Assembly: GCF_011516635.5 (NCBI RefSeq)
Contig: NZ_CP096255.1
Location: 6,446,501 to 6,510,500, forward strand
Direction of reading: 5' to 3'
From: Bradyrhizobium barranii subsp. apii
GTDB taxonomy: Bacteria; Pseudomonadota; Alphaproteobacteria; Rhizobiales; Xanthobacteraceae
DNA: 64,000 nt
A program made the position numbers and the translations under genes. Positions 17,558-26,362 of the stretch are shown piece by piece (the stretch's first letter is position 1; each line of letters opens with the position of its first letter). The notes beneath the pieces were generated by a model that was not told the DNA's origin, searched no databases, and saw only the letters and a list, made by a program, of their open reading frames with translations.

Positions 17558-18346
17558 TCAGGCGATCGTGTTAACGATACCGCCTTCGGCGCGCAGCGCC
17601 GCACCGTTGGTCGCGGACGCTTCCTTCGACGCGACATAGACCACCATGTTGGCGATTTCGTCGACGCTGGCGAAGCGCTGGATCAGCGAGCTCGGGCGAT
17701 GCTGCTTGACGAAATTGGCCGCGGCTTCATCGACCGACTGGCCATTCTGCTTGGCGAGATCCTTCACGAAGGTCTCGACGCCCTCCGACATGGTCGGACC
17801 CGGCAGCACGGAATTGACGGTGACGCCGGTGCCGCGGGTGAGCTGCGCCAGGCCGCGGGCGACCGAGAGCTGGGCCGTCTTGCTCATGCCGTAGTGGATC
17901 ATCTCGACGGGAATGTTGAGCCCGGACTCCGATGAGATGAAGACGATGCGGCCCCAGTTGCGCTTGAGCATGCCCTTCATATAGGCGCGCGACAGCCGCA
18001 CGCCGCTCATGACGTTGACCTCGAAGAAGCGGCTCCAGTCCTCGTCAGGGATCTCGAAGAAGTCTTTTGGCTCGAAGATGCCGGCGTTGTTGATGAGGAT
18101 GTCGACCTCCGGCAGCGCCGCCACAAGCGCCTTGCAGCCCGAAGCGGTCGAGACGTCGGCGGCGATGCCGCGGACCTTGACGCCTGCCCCTTCCAGCTTG
18201 CGCACGGTGGCATCGACCTTGTCCTGGCCGCGACCGTTGATGACCACGCTCGCGCCGGACGCGGCGAGACCTCTTGCGATGGCGTGGCCGATGCCGGCGG
18301 TGGAGCCGGTCACGAGGGCGGTCTTTCCGGAAAGGTCGATCTTCAT
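17558..18346 (-). CDS. SDR-family NAD(P)-dependent oxidoreductase
   Basis: 262 residues of the classical short-chain dehydrogenase type. The cofactor motif is TGSTAGIGHAIA (about 13-24), the structural motif NNAG follows at about 91-94, and the catalytic Ser and YxxxK are in FISSESGLNIPVEMIHYGMSK (split here as ISSES and YGMSK). Start 18346 has GGAGACGATTC before it; an upstream Met at 18391 is less likely. Substrate unknown. It stands alone, bracketed by the inverted repeat copies. Confidence 0.9.
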   Translation of the reverse strand: MKIDLSGKTALVTGSTAGIGHAIARGLAASGASVVINGRGQDKVDATVRKLEGAGVKVRGIAADVSTASGCKALVAALPEVDILINNAGIFEPKDFFEIPDEDWSRFFEVNVMSGVRLSRAYMKGMLKRNWGRIVFISSESGLNIPVEMIHYGMSKTAQLSVARGLAQLTRGTGVTVNSVLPGPTMSEGVETFVKDLAKQNGQSVDEAAANFVKQHRPSSLIQRFASVDEIANMVVYVASKEASATNGAALRAEGGIVNTIA

Positions 18347-18420
18347 GAATCGTCTCCATTGTTGCTGAAGCGGATATCGTGTCCAGCGCACGCCGCTTCA
18401 ATCGCCACAACTGCGAAATC

Positions 18421-18554
18421 GTAGGGTGGCACAAAGCGATTTGTCCGCCGTAGCTCGAAGATCGAAGGCGGAAGCGTGCCCACCTTTTCGACACGAGTTG
18501 AAAGCGAAATGGTGGGCACGGCGCGCGAAGAGCGCACCTTTGCCCGCCCTACGG
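18421..18554. repeat. Intergenic repeat, copy B, inverted relative to copy A
   Basis: GTAGGGTGGCACAAAGCG to CTTTGCCCGCCCTACGG. It matches the reverse complement of 17399-17523 along almost its whole length and has complementary ends. It separates the SDR gene from the cytochrome gene. Confidence 0.75.
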
Positions 18555-18556
18555 CA

Positions 18557-19396
18557 CTATTGCCGCGGCGGTAGCGTCCTGAGAAACGCGACGATGGCAT
18601 CGAGGTCCTGCGCCGTCATGCTGGCATAGGCAGCATAGGCCATCGGCGGCTTGAGCTTGTGGCCATCGCGCGCGATGCCTTGCGTAATCGCACGTTTGAT
18701 TTCGTCGTCGCTCCAGCCGCCCAGGCCGGCCGCGGGATCCGCGGTGATATTCGGGGAGATGGATTCGCCCCACGGCCCCTTGAACGTCCGGCCACCCTTG
18801 CCGCTCGCACCCGCGAAATCATGCACGGCGGACGGGCCCTCCGGCGTGTGGCATTCCGGGCAATGGGCGATCGTCAGGAGATAGCGGCCGCGCGCGAGCT
18901 TGTCGGAGAGATCGGCCTCGGTCGCTTGCTTGCCGGCATAGGTCGGCGCTTCCAGTTTCAGCGCGATCCTGTATTCCGGCGCAGGGGTTTCGTGGCGCAC
19001 TGCGGGGACTGAGCGCAGGTAAGCGGTAAGCGCATCGAGATCCCGGGCCGTGAGCACCGTGTAGAACGCGGTCGGCATGATCGGCGCGACCTTGGTCCCG
19101 TTCGGCCTGTTACCGCTGACCAGAAACCGCTTCAGCTCGGCATCGCTCCAGTTGCCGATGCCGGTGTCCTTGTCCGGCGTGATGTTGGAGCCGGTAACCT
19201 TGAAGGCAGGCTCGTCAAAGACCTGGCTGCCGCCCGCGAGCGCGCGCGAGAGATCGAGGCCCTGCGGCCCGCGCGGCGTGTGGCAGTTGTGGCAGACCAT
19301 CACGCTGTTGACGAGATAGGCACCGCGTTCGACCAGCGTCTCGCCAGAGGCCGGCGACATCAACAGCGCCAGCGCGATCCCAAGCACAATTCTCAT
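18557..19396 (-). CDS. Secreted diheme cytochrome c
   Basis: 280 residues (MRIVLGIALALLMSPASG signal peptide; start at 19396 after a G-rich ribosome site). Two c-type haem motifs are present: CHNCH (about residue 34) and CPECH (about 178), each followed by TP. Methionine ligands are likely in APIMPTAF and PPMAYAAY. The tandem-domain form is typical of periplasmic electron-transfer subunits of alcohol, aldehyde or sorbose dehydrogenases, but no such partner is next to it. Longer upstream frame to 19573 has no secretion signal and crosses the rplQ terminator. Confidence 0.9.
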   Translation of the reverse strand: MRIVLGIALALLMSPASGETLVERGAYLVNSVMVCHNCHTPRGPQGLDLSRALAGGSQVFDEPAFKVTGSNITPDKDTGIGNWSDAELKRFLVSGNRPNGTKVAPIMPTAFYTVLTARDLDALTAYLRSVPAVRHETPAPEYRIALKLEAPTYAGKQATEADLSDKLARGRYLLTIAHCPECHTPEGPSAVHDFAGASGKGGRTFKGPWGESISPNITADPAAGLGGWSDDEIKRAITQGIARDGHKLKPPMAYAAYASMTAQDLDAIVAFLRTLPPRQ

Positions 19397-19463
19397 CGAC
19401 AGCCCCCCGGCCGGAATCGCGTTCACCAGACGATGCGCGGCATGAGATATCGCCGCGCCATAC

Positions 19464-19492
19464 AAAAAAGCGGCGCCCAGGGGCGCCGCTTT
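19464..19492 (-). terminator. Rho-independent terminator of the ribosomal protein operon
   Basis: Stem AGCGGCGCC (19469-19477) with GGCGCCGCT (19482-19490), followed on the minus strand by six U (A run 19464-19469). It lies 26 bp after the rplQ stop and is the best terminator in the block. Confidence 0.9.
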
Positions 19493-19517
19493 CTGAAAAC
19501 TTGAGGTACCGGCCGGC

Positions 19518-19934
19518 TTACGCCGCCTCGGCTTCCTTCTCCTGCACCGGACCGGAGTCCTGGCCCTTGGCATCGACGTCGCGGTCGACGAACTCGATCA
19601 CGGCCATTGCGGCGTTGTCGCCGTAGCGGAAGCCGGCCTTGATGATGCGGGTGTAGCCGCCCTGGCGGTCCTTGTAGCGGGGCGCCAGCACGTCGAACAG
19701 CTTCCTGACCTGATCCTTGTCGCGCATCTCGGAGATGGCCTGGCGACGCATGGACAGGCCGCCCTTCTTGCCGAGCGTGACGAGCTTCTCGACGATCGGA
19801 CGGAGCTCCTTGGCCTTGGGCAGCGTGGTGACGATCTGCTCGTGCTTGATCAGCGCGGCGCACATATTGGCGAACATCGCGCGGCGATGCTCGGCAGTGC
19901 GGTTGAGCTTCCGATGAACCTTGCCGTGACGCAT
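19518..19934 (-). CDS. rplQ: 50S ribosomal protein L17
   Basis: 138 residues; opens RHGKVHRKLNRTAEHRRAMF, the L17 signature. L17 lies near the polypeptide exit tunnel. The C-terminus beyond about residue 118 is Glu/Ala-rich and typical of alphaproteobacteria. Last gene of the alpha operon, after rpoA. Confidence 0.98.
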   Translation of the reverse strand: MRHGKVHRKLNRTAEHRRAMFANMCAALIKHEQIVTTLPKAKELRPIVEKLVTLGKKGGLSMRRQAISEMRDKDQVRKLFDVLAPRYKDRQGGYTRIIKAGFRYGDNAAMAVIEFVDRDVDAKGQDSGPVQEKEAEAA

Positions 19935-20043
19935 GTAACTATTCCTTAGTTTGAAACTGCCGCGACGGTTCGTCGGACATGTTGCTCAGGTGGGCTGCCT
20001 GCGTTCGCCCGCGAAAGCGCGTTGCGCTTTCGCTTTCTTGTTT

Positions 20044-20093
20044 GAGCATGATCCTTATCGGAAAACCGCTTCGCACTTTTCCGGGATCATGCT
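20044..20093. repeat. REP-like hairpin between rpoA and rplQ
   Basis: Arms AGCATGATCC (20045-20054) and GGATCATGCT (20084-20093) enclose a GGAAAACCGC...CACTTTTCCG core. The layout matches the element at 25453-25501 and is common between genes in Rhizobiales. Being inside an operon, it could affect the rpoA/rplQ message. Confidence 0.7.
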
Positions 20094-20097
20094 GCGC

Positions 20098-21129
20098 TCA
20101 GTAGTGATCCTCGAAGCGCTTGGCGAGCTCGTCGATGTTCTCCGGCGGCCAGCCCGGCACTTCCATGCCGAGATGCAGACCCATCTGGGCCAGCACTTCC
20201 TTGATCTCGTTCAGCGACTTGCGGCCGAAGTTCGGGGTGCGGAGCATTTCGGCTTCCGACTTCTGCACGAGGTCGCCGATGTAGACGATGTTGTCGTTCT
20301 TCAAGCAGTTGGCCGAACGAACCGACAGCTCGAGCTCGTCCACCTTCTTGAGGAAGGCCGGGTTGAAGGCGAGGTCCGGGATGATCTCCTGGGCGACTTC
20401 CTTGCGCGGCTCTTCGAAGTTGACGAACACGTTGAGCTGATCCTGCAGGATGCGGGCGGCATAAGCCACCGAGTCATCCGGCGTCAGCGCGCCGTTGGTC
20501 TCGATCGTCATGGTCAGCTTGTCGTAGTCGAGGATCTGGCCCTCACGGGTGTTCTCGACCTTGTAGGAGACCTTGCGGACCGGCGAGTACAGGCTGTCGA
20601 CCGGGATCAGTCCGATCGGCGCGTCCTCGGGACGGTTGCGCTCGGCGGGCACGTAGCCCTTGCCGGTGGCGACCGTGAACTCCATGCGGATCTCGGCGCC
20701 CTCGTCGAGCGTGCAGATCTGCAGGTCGGGGTTGAGCACGACCACGTCGCCCACGGTCTGGATGTCGCCGGCGGTGACGACGCCCGGGCCCTGCTTCTTC
20801 ACGACCATGCGCTTGGGGCCTTCGCCCTGCATCTTGATCGAGATGTCCTTGATGTTGAGCACGATGTCGGTGACGTCTTCACGGACGCCCGCGATCGAGG
20901 AGAACTCGTGCAGCACGCCGTCGATGTGCACCGACTGCACCGCCGCGCCCTGGAGCGAGGAGAGCAGGATACGGCGCAGCGCGTTGCCGAGCGTCTGGCC
21001 GAAGCCGCGCTCGAGCGGTTCGGCAACGATGGTCGCGAAACGGGTCGAATCGCTGCCGGGCTGGATCTGGAGCTTGTTCGGCCGAATCAGTTCTTGCCAA
21101 TTTTTCTGGATCGTCACTGTTTCACCCAT
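20098..21129 (-). CDS. rpoA: DNA-directed RNA polymerase subunit alpha
   Basis: 343 residues. The N-terminal assembly domain (QKNWQELIRPNKL; FGQTLGNALRRILLSS) dimerises and nucleates the enzyme; the C-terminal domain (LRTPNFGRKSLNEIKEVL), which contacts UP elements and activators, is complete. It follows rpsK, as in other alpha operons. Confidence 0.99.
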   Translation of the reverse strand: MGETVTIQKNWQELIRPNKLQIQPGSDSTRFATIVAEPLERGFGQTLGNALRRILLSSLQGAAVQSVHIDGVLHEFSSIAGVREDVTDIVLNIKDISIKMQGEGPKRMVVKKQGPGVVTAGDIQTVGDVVVLNPDLQICTLDEGAEIRMEFTVATGKGYVPAERNRPEDAPIGLIPVDSLYSPVRKVSYKVENTREGQILDYDKLTMTIETNGALTPDDSVAYAARILQDQLNVFVNFEEPRKEVAQEIIPDLAFNPAFLKKVDELELSVRSANCLKNDNIVYIGDLVQKSEAEMLRTPNFGRKSLNEIKEVLAQMGLHLGMEVPGWPPENIDELAKRFEDHY

Positions 21130-21241
21130 ACAGGCCAGTCAAACTGCTAGTGCAGACACTGGCGTTGGAGAAAGGCCGCGGATCATTCGCGCGGCTTTGC
21201 AAAAAGTCATTGCGGGCGACCAATGCGCCCGCAACTTGGTA

Positions 21242-21631
21242 TCAAACGCGCCGACGCTTGCGGGGACGGCAACCGTTGTGCGGGATCGTGGTCACGTCGC
21301 GGATCGAGGTGACGGTGAAGCCCGCGGCCTGAAGCGCACGGAGCGCCGACTCGCGGCCCGAACCGGGACCGGCGACTTCGACTTCCAGCGTGCGCATGCC
21401 GTGCTCCTGCGCCTTCTTCGACACGTCCTCGGCGGCAACCTGCGCGGCGTACGGGGTCGACTTGCGCGAACCCTTGAAGCCCATCGTGCCGGCGGAGGAC
21501 CAGGCAATCGTGTTGCCCTGCGCGTCGGTGATGGTGATGGTCGTGTTGTTGAACGACGAGTTCACGTGCGCGACGCCGGAGGCGATGTTCTTGCGCTCAC
21601 GACGACGAACGCGGGTGGCTTCCTTGCCCAT
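21242..21631 (-). CDS. rpsK: 30S ribosomal protein S11
   Basis: 129 residues; VAHVNSSFNNTTITITD and the C-terminal NGCRPRKRRRV are diagnostic. S11 sits on the 30S platform by the E-site mRNA path. Between rpsM and rpoA. Confidence 0.99.
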   Translation of the reverse strand: MGKEATRVRRRERKNIASGVAHVNSSFNNTTITITDAQGNTIAWSSAGTMGFKGSRKSTPYAAQVAAEDVSKKAQEHGMRTLEVEVAGPGSGRESALRALQAAGFTVTSIRDVTTIPHNGCRPRKRRRV

Positions 21632-21752
21632 AGAGTACCTTTCCTGAAGATCTCAAACGCCGCCGTAATGCCAGCGGCTACACCTGTGGAACGAAAGGCG
21701 CGTGGCGAACGGGTCTCCCCTTTCGCCACACGCCGCGATTGGATTCGAAAAC

Positions 21753-22121
21753 TTACTTCTTCTTGCCGGCGATGGCCTTGGCCGGACCCTTGCGCGTACG
21801 CGCATTGGTGTGGGTACGCTGACCGCGCACCGGCAGGCCACGACGATGACGCAGGCCGCGATAGCAGCCGAGGTCCATCAGACGCTTGATGTTGACGCCG
21901 ACCTCACGACGCAGGTCGCCCTCGACGAGATAGTCGCGGTCGATCACTTCGCGGATCTGGAGCACTTCGGCATCGCTGAGCTGGTTGACGCGACGATCCT
22001 CGGGGATCTTCACCTTCTCCAGGATCTCACCAGCGATCTTCTGGCCGATGCCATGGATGTACTGGAGCGCGATCAGCACGCGCTTGTTGGTCGGAATGTT
22101 CACGCCGGCAATACGGGCCAC
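21753..22121 (-). CDS. rpsM: 30S ribosomal protein S13
   Basis: 122 residues; begins MARIAGVNIPTNKRV and ends in a basic tail with GLRHRRGLPVRGQRT, which reaches the P-site tRNA. No rpmJ gene precedes it, unlike the enterobacterial order. Confidence 0.99.
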   Translation of the reverse strand: MARIAGVNIPTNKRVLIALQYIHGIGQKIAGEILEKVKIPEDRRVNQLSDAEVLQIREVIDRDYLVEGDLRREVGVNIKRLMDLGCYRGLRHRRGLPVRGQRTHTNARTRKGPAKAIAGKKK

Positions 22122-22308
22122 GGCCTTCTCTCCTGTTGCCGATCCCTCGTCAGGAATCAGGCTTTAAGTGCTTGGTTTCTCGGGCAGGTGTTCACAAACG
22201 CGAACACGACGCCCACCCCTGGTCTTCCTGGGGCCCGGCATCGTTTGAAACTATCCGACTTGGATGCGGGGCTTATTAGGGGATTCAGGGGGCTTTCGTC
22301 AACCGCTG

Positions 22309-23190
22309 CTAGCGCTTAGCTCGCTTTTTCGTGACCTTTTTTGCGGCCTTTTTGGCACCTTTTTTGACGGCCTTCTTGGCGGTCGTTTTGGCTGCCTTTT
22401 TGACCGTTTTCTTGGTCGTTTTCTTGGCCCCCTTCTTGGTGCCCTTTGCGGCCTTCTTGGCGGCCTTTTTAGCGGATTTAGCCGCCTTTTTGGCGGTTTC
22501 CGCCGGTTTTTTGGCTACCTTGGCCTTCTTGGCACCTTTCTTGGCGGGCGTCGACTTGGCCGCGCTGCGCGCTTGGGCCTTGCCATGCGACTTGGGTTCG
22601 ACCGCCCCCAGCGCCAGAAGCTGGCGATGAATCGCGCGGGTGACCTCGTCGATGGCCATCATGCCGTCGATGGTCGAGAGCTTCCGCCGCTCGGAATAGT
22701 AGTGAATCAGGGGTTCCGTCTGGCTGCGGTAGCTGGCGAGTCGCTTGGTCAGGACTTCCGGGGTGTCGTCGACCCGGACCTCCTCCCCGCGCTCCCGCAT
22801 CTGGGCGACGCGGGTCTCGACGCGACTCAGCAGCGCGCTCTCGTTCACGCGGAGCTCGACCACGGCATCGAGCTTGAGATGCTTGTGCTTGAGCAGCTCA
22901 TCCAGCGCCTCGGCCTGCGGCACGGTGCGCGGGAAGCCGTCGAGGATGAAACCGTTCTTGGCGTCCGGCTGGTCGATGCGGTCGGAGATGATTCCCACCA
23001 CGATCTCGTCGGGCACGAGGCCGCCGCTGGCCATGATCTCCTCGGCCTTCAGCCCGACCGGCGTTCCCGCCGCAACGGCCGCGCGCAGCATCTCTCCGGT
23101 CGAGAGCTGGACGATGCCATAGCGCTGCACCAGCAGTTGCGCCTGGGTCCCCTTGCCCGACCCCGGCGGTCCCAGAAGTATAATTCTCAT
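22309..23190 (-). CDS. adk: Adenylate kinase with a histone-H1-like lysine/alanine C-terminal tail
   Basis: 293 residues. Residues 1-197 are a complete adenylate kinase (ATP + AMP to 2 ADP): P-loop GPPGSGKGTQ (8-17), AMP site STGEMLR, FILDGFPRT, and a short LID. Residues 200-293 are a tail with about 38 lysines in 94 residues, built from KKAAK, KKTTK and KKGAK units and ending KRAKR. Adenylate kinase normally ends near residue 190-220. The tail resembles histone H1/HU-type extensions that bind nucleic acid. The start at 23190 (MRIILLG) is preferred over 23259. The gene lies between secY and rpsM as in many spc operons. Confidence 0.96.
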   Translation of the reverse strand: MRIILLGPPGSGKGTQAQLLVQRYGIVQLSTGEMLRAAVAAGTPVGLKAEEIMASGGLVPDEIVVGIISDRIDQPDAKNGFILDGFPRTVPQAEALDELLKHKHLKLDAVVELRVNESALLSRVETRVAQMRERGEEVRVDDTPEVLTKRLASYRSQTEPLIHYYSERRKLSTIDGMMAIDEVTRAIHRQLLALGAVEPKSHGKAQARSAAKSTPAKKGAKKAKVAKKPAETAKKAAKSAKKAAKKAAKGTKKGAKKTTKKTVKKAAKTTAKKAVKKGAKKAAKKVTKKRAKR

Positions 23191-23466
23191 CGGCGTACGC
23201 CCCCCGGATTGGTGAGCGATACGTCGCGCACCTGTGTTTGAAGTCCAATGACAGTGCAAATCATAATCGGCGTCGCACCGCTACCCATATCATAGGGGAG
23301 CAAATGCCAGGACGCCAAGAAGGCCTTTGAAATCAGTGATTGCGTCGCAGGGAGAGCAGCTCTGCCGATGTCTTGGAATGGCTGACTGGTCGCCTCGGCG
23401 GGCGCCGTGCGTTGCTCGCGCGGCGAATCGGCGGCGCTGTCGCGCCGCCCTTGGGGAACGCCGCGC

Positions 23467-24798
23467 TTAGCGGCGGCGGCCGCGCAGCTTCGACTTCCGG
23501 ATCAGGCCCTCATACTGATGCGCCAGCAGATAGCCCTGCACCTGCGCCACCGTGTCCATGGTGACGCTGACGACGATCAGCAGCGAGGTGCCGCCGAAGT
23601 AGAACGGCACCGAGGCGTAGGAGATCAGGATTTCCGGGATCAAGCAGACGATCGCCAGATAAATCGCGCCGAGCACGGTGATGCGCGACAGCACGTAGTC
23701 GATATATTCCGCGGTGCGCTCGCCCGGACGGATGCCCGGAATGAAGCCGCCATGCTTCTTCAGATTGTCCGCGGTCTCGGTCGGGTTGAACACGATCGCG
23801 GTGTAGAAGAACGCGAAGAACACGATCAGCGCGAGATACATGATCAGGAACAGCGGACGGCCGTGGCCGAGCTGGGTCGTGATCCACTGGAACCATTCCG
23901 GCCCGCTGCCGGCGTTGAAGTTGGCAACCGTGGTCGGCAGCAGCAGCAGCGAGGACGCGAAGATCGGCGGGATCACGCCCGAGGTGTTGAGCTTGAGCGG
24001 CAGATGCGAGGACTGGCCCTCGAACATCTTGTTGCCGACCTGGCGCTTCGGATACTGGATCAGCAGCCGGCGCTGCGCGCGCTCCATGAACACGATGAAG
24101 GCGATCACGGCGACCGCCATGATGATGACGACCAGGATGAGGCCGGTCGACATGGCGCCCTGACGGCCGAGCTCGAGCATGTTGGCGAGCGCCGCGGGCA
24201 GCTCGGCGACGATGCCGGCGAGAATGATCAGCGAGATGCCGTTGCCGATGCCGCGCGAGGTGATCTGCTCACCCAGCCACATCAGGAACATGGTGCCACC
24301 GGTCAGCGTGATCGCCGTGGACAGGCGGAAGAACATGCCGGGGTCGCTGACGACGTTGCCGGCGCCTTCGAGGCCCACCGCGATGCCATAGGACTGGAAC
24401 GCGGCCAAGATCACGGTGAGATAGCGGGTGTACTGGTTCAGCAGCTTGCGGCCGGACTCACCTTCCTTCTTCAGCGCCTCGAGCTGCGGCGAGACGGTGG
24501 TGAGGAGCTGGATGATGATCGAGGCCGAGATATACGGCATGATGTTCAGCGCGAAGATCGCCATACGGTGGATGCCGCCGCCGGCGAACATGTTGAACAT
24601 GCCGAGGATGCCGCCCGCCTGGGACCGGAACACCTGTTCCCAGATGTTGGGATCGATGCCGGGCAGCGGGATGTAGGTCCCGAGCCGATAAACGAGCAGC
24701 GCACCCAAGGTGAACCAGATGCGCTTCTTCAGTTCGTCAGCCTTGGCAAACGCACCGAAATTGAGATTGGCTGCCAGTTGTTCCGCTGCAGAGGCCAT
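23467..24798 (-). CDS. secY: Preprotein translocase subunit SecY
   Basis: 443 residues with ten predicted membrane helices. LGTYIPLPGID near the N-terminus, the plug-region FNMFAGGGIHRMAIFALNI and the C-terminal basic tail GLIRKSKLRGRRR are typical. It forms the SecYEG channel with SecE, encoded at 58470 in this window. Confidence 0.98.
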   Translation of the reverse strand: MASAAEQLAANLNFGAFAKADELKKRIWFTLGALLVYRLGTYIPLPGIDPNIWEQVFRSQAGGILGMFNMFAGGGIHRMAIFALNIMPYISASIIIQLLTTVSPQLEALKKEGESGRKLLNQYTRYLTVILAAFQSYGIAVGLEGAGNVVSDPGMFFRLSTAITLTGGTMFLMWLGEQITSRGIGNGISLIILAGIVAELPAALANMLELGRQGAMSTGLILVVIIMAVAVIAFIVFMERAQRRLLIQYPKRQVGNKMFEGQSSHLPLKLNTSGVIPPIFASSLLLLPTTVANFNAGSGPEWFQWITTQLGHGRPLFLIMYLALIVFFAFFYTAIVFNPTETADNLKKHGGFIPGIRPGERTAEYIDYVLSRITVLGAIYLAIVCLIPEILISYASVPFYFGGTSLLIVVSVTMDTVAQVQGYLLAHQYEGLIRKSKLRGRRR

Positions 24799-24914
24799 CT
24801 TGGACTTTCTCCCGCCGCCTATTGCGCCGTCATGCCCGCGGCCGGGCTACTCTAGCGGACGCCGGACATTATCTGGGGCTCGGCTTCGATAAGTCCACGT
24901 CCCACACGCGTAAA

Positions 24915-24933
24915 GGCCCGCGAGCCGCGGGCC
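24915..24933 (-). terminator. Hairpin between rplO and secY, possible attenuator
   Basis: Stem GGCCCGCG (24915-24922) with CGCGGGCC (24926-24933) and a 3-nt loop, 14 bp after the rplO stop, with only UUUA following on the minus strand. It may partly separate secY-adk from the ribosomal genes upstream; strength unknown. Confidence 0.45.
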
Positions 24934-24946
24934 AATGACGCAGTTG

Positions 24947-25432
24947 TTACGCCGCCTCGCCTTCTTCCTTGGCAGGGGCGAGGATCTTCACCGAACCGCC
25001 GGCCTTCTCGACCGCGGCGATCGCGGTCTTCGTGGCGCCGTGCACTTCGATGTTGAGCTTGGACTTGAGCTCGCCGCGGCCGAGCAGCCGCACGCCGGCC
25101 TTGGCGCGGCGCAGCACGCCGCCCTTCACCAGGGCCTCGACGTTCACGACGCTGCCGGCGTCGATCTTCTTGGCATCGACCGCTTCCTGGAGCCGGTCGA
25201 GATTGATCTCGGCGAACTCGACGCGGAAGATGTTGTTGAAGCCGCGCTTGGGCAGACGGCGATGCATCGGCATCTGGCCGCCTTCGAAACCCTTGATGCG
25301 CACGCCCGAACGCGCGGTCTGGCCCTTGCCACCGCGGCCGGACTGCTTGCCTTTGCCCGAACCAATGCCACGGCCGATGCGCATACGCTTCTTGCGCGAG
25401 CCGGCGTTGTCGGCGATATCGCTGAGCTTCAT
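24947..25432 (-). CDS. rplO: 50S ribosomal protein L15
   Basis: 161 residues; Gly/Lys-rich front GRGIGSGKGKQSGRGGKGQ is diagnostic. A late-assembly 50S protein near the 5S region. Precedes secY. Confidence 0.98.
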   Translation of the reverse strand: MKLSDIADNAGSRKKRMRIGRGIGSGKGKQSGRGGKGQTARSGVRIKGFEGGQMPMHRRLPKRGFNNIFRVEFAEINLDRLQEAVDAKKIDAGSVVNVEALVKGGVLRRAKAGVRLLGRGELKSKLNIEVHGATKTAIAAVEKAGGSVKILAPAKEEGEAA

Positions 25433-25452
25433 CGCCCTGCTCCTTGTTTCTT

Positions 25453-25501
25453 GCGCATGATCTTCACCGAAAACGGGTGCCCGCTTTTCGGGATCCTGCG
25501 C
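25453..25501. repeat. REP-like hairpin between rpmD and rplO
   Basis: Arms GCGCATGATC (25453-25462) and GATCCTGCGC (25492-25501, one mismatch) enclose CCGAAAACGGG...CCCGCTTTTCGG. Same family layout as the element at 20044-20093. Confidence 0.65.
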
Positions 25502-25507
25502 CTTTGC

Positions 25508-25702
25508 TTACTTCTCGTCGACGATGCGAACGAGATGGTGAACCTTCTCGATCATGCCACGAACCGCCGGGGTGTCCGGCAGTTCGCTGGTGCGGCCGAT
25601 CTTGTTGAGCTTGAGTCCGATCAGCGTCGAACGCTGCGAGTGATGGCGGCGGATCGCGCTGCCGGTCTGCTCGAGCTTGATCGTCTTTGCTGCCTTGGCC
25701 AT
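25508..25702 (-). CDS. rpmD: 50S ribosomal protein L30
   Basis: 64 residues; IKLEQTGSAIRRHHSQRSTL is typical of the short bacterial L30. Between rpsE and rplO. Confidence 0.97.
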   Translation of the reverse strand: MAKAAKTIKLEQTGSAIRRHHSQRSTLIGLKLNKIGRTSELPDTPAVRGMIEKVHHLVRIVDEK

Positions 25703-25727
25703 GGGAGTCTACTCCGAAAAGCTTCCG

Positions 25728-26318
25728 TTAGTCGGCAGCCGCCTCGGCGTCACCGCCGATACGGCGGGACTGGAGGGTGGACACCTTGATATTGCGGCGG
25801 GCTGCGACCGAACGCGGCGAATCCTGATGCTTCAGCGCGTCGAAGGTTGCGCGAACCATGTTGTAGGGGTTCGACGAGCCGATCGACTTCGCGACCACGT
25901 CCTGGACGCCGAGCGTCTCGAACACGGCGCGCATCGGGCCGCCGGCGATGATGCCGGTACCGGCCGGAGCAGCACGCAGGTAGACACGGCCCGCGCCATG
26001 ACGGCCGGCGATGTCGTGATGCAGCGTACGGCCCTCGCGCAGCGACACGCGGGTCAGGTTGCGCTTGGCGGATTCAGTCGCCTTGCGGATCGCCTCAGGC
26101 ACTTCGCGCGCCTTGCCGTGACCGAAGCCGGCGCGGCCCTTCTGGTCGCCGATCACGACAAGCGCTGCGAAACCGAAGCGCTTGCCGCCCTTGACGACCT
26201 TTGCCACGCGATTGATGTGGACGAGCTTGTCGACGAACTCGCTGTCGCGCTCCTCCCGGCGTTCACGTCCGCCGCCGCCGCGTTGATCGCGTCCACCACG
26301 TTGTTCGCGTTCTGCCAT
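25728..26318 (-). CDS. rpsE: 30S ribosomal protein S5
   Basis: 196 residues. The N-terminus has an Arg/Gly-rich extension (about residues 1-25) before the double-stranded-RNA-binding domain (VDKLVHINRVAKVVKGGKR). The C-terminal GSSNPYNMVRATFDAL is conserved. S5 affects decoding accuracy with S4 and S12. Confidence 0.98.
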   Translation of the reverse strand: MAEREQRGGRDQRGGGGRERREERDSEFVDKLVHINRVAKVVKGGKRFGFAALVVIGDQKGRAGFGHGKAREVPEAIRKATESAKRNLTRVSLREGRTLHHDIAGRHGAGRVYLRAAPAGTGIIAGGPMRAVFETLGVQDVVAKSIGSSNPYNMVRATFDALKHQDSPRSVAARRNIKVSTLQSRRIGGDAEAAAD

Positions 26319-26362
26319 TTTTCCAATCCTTCAGAGGCTTGCGCCTCACTCCTCAAATTCTG

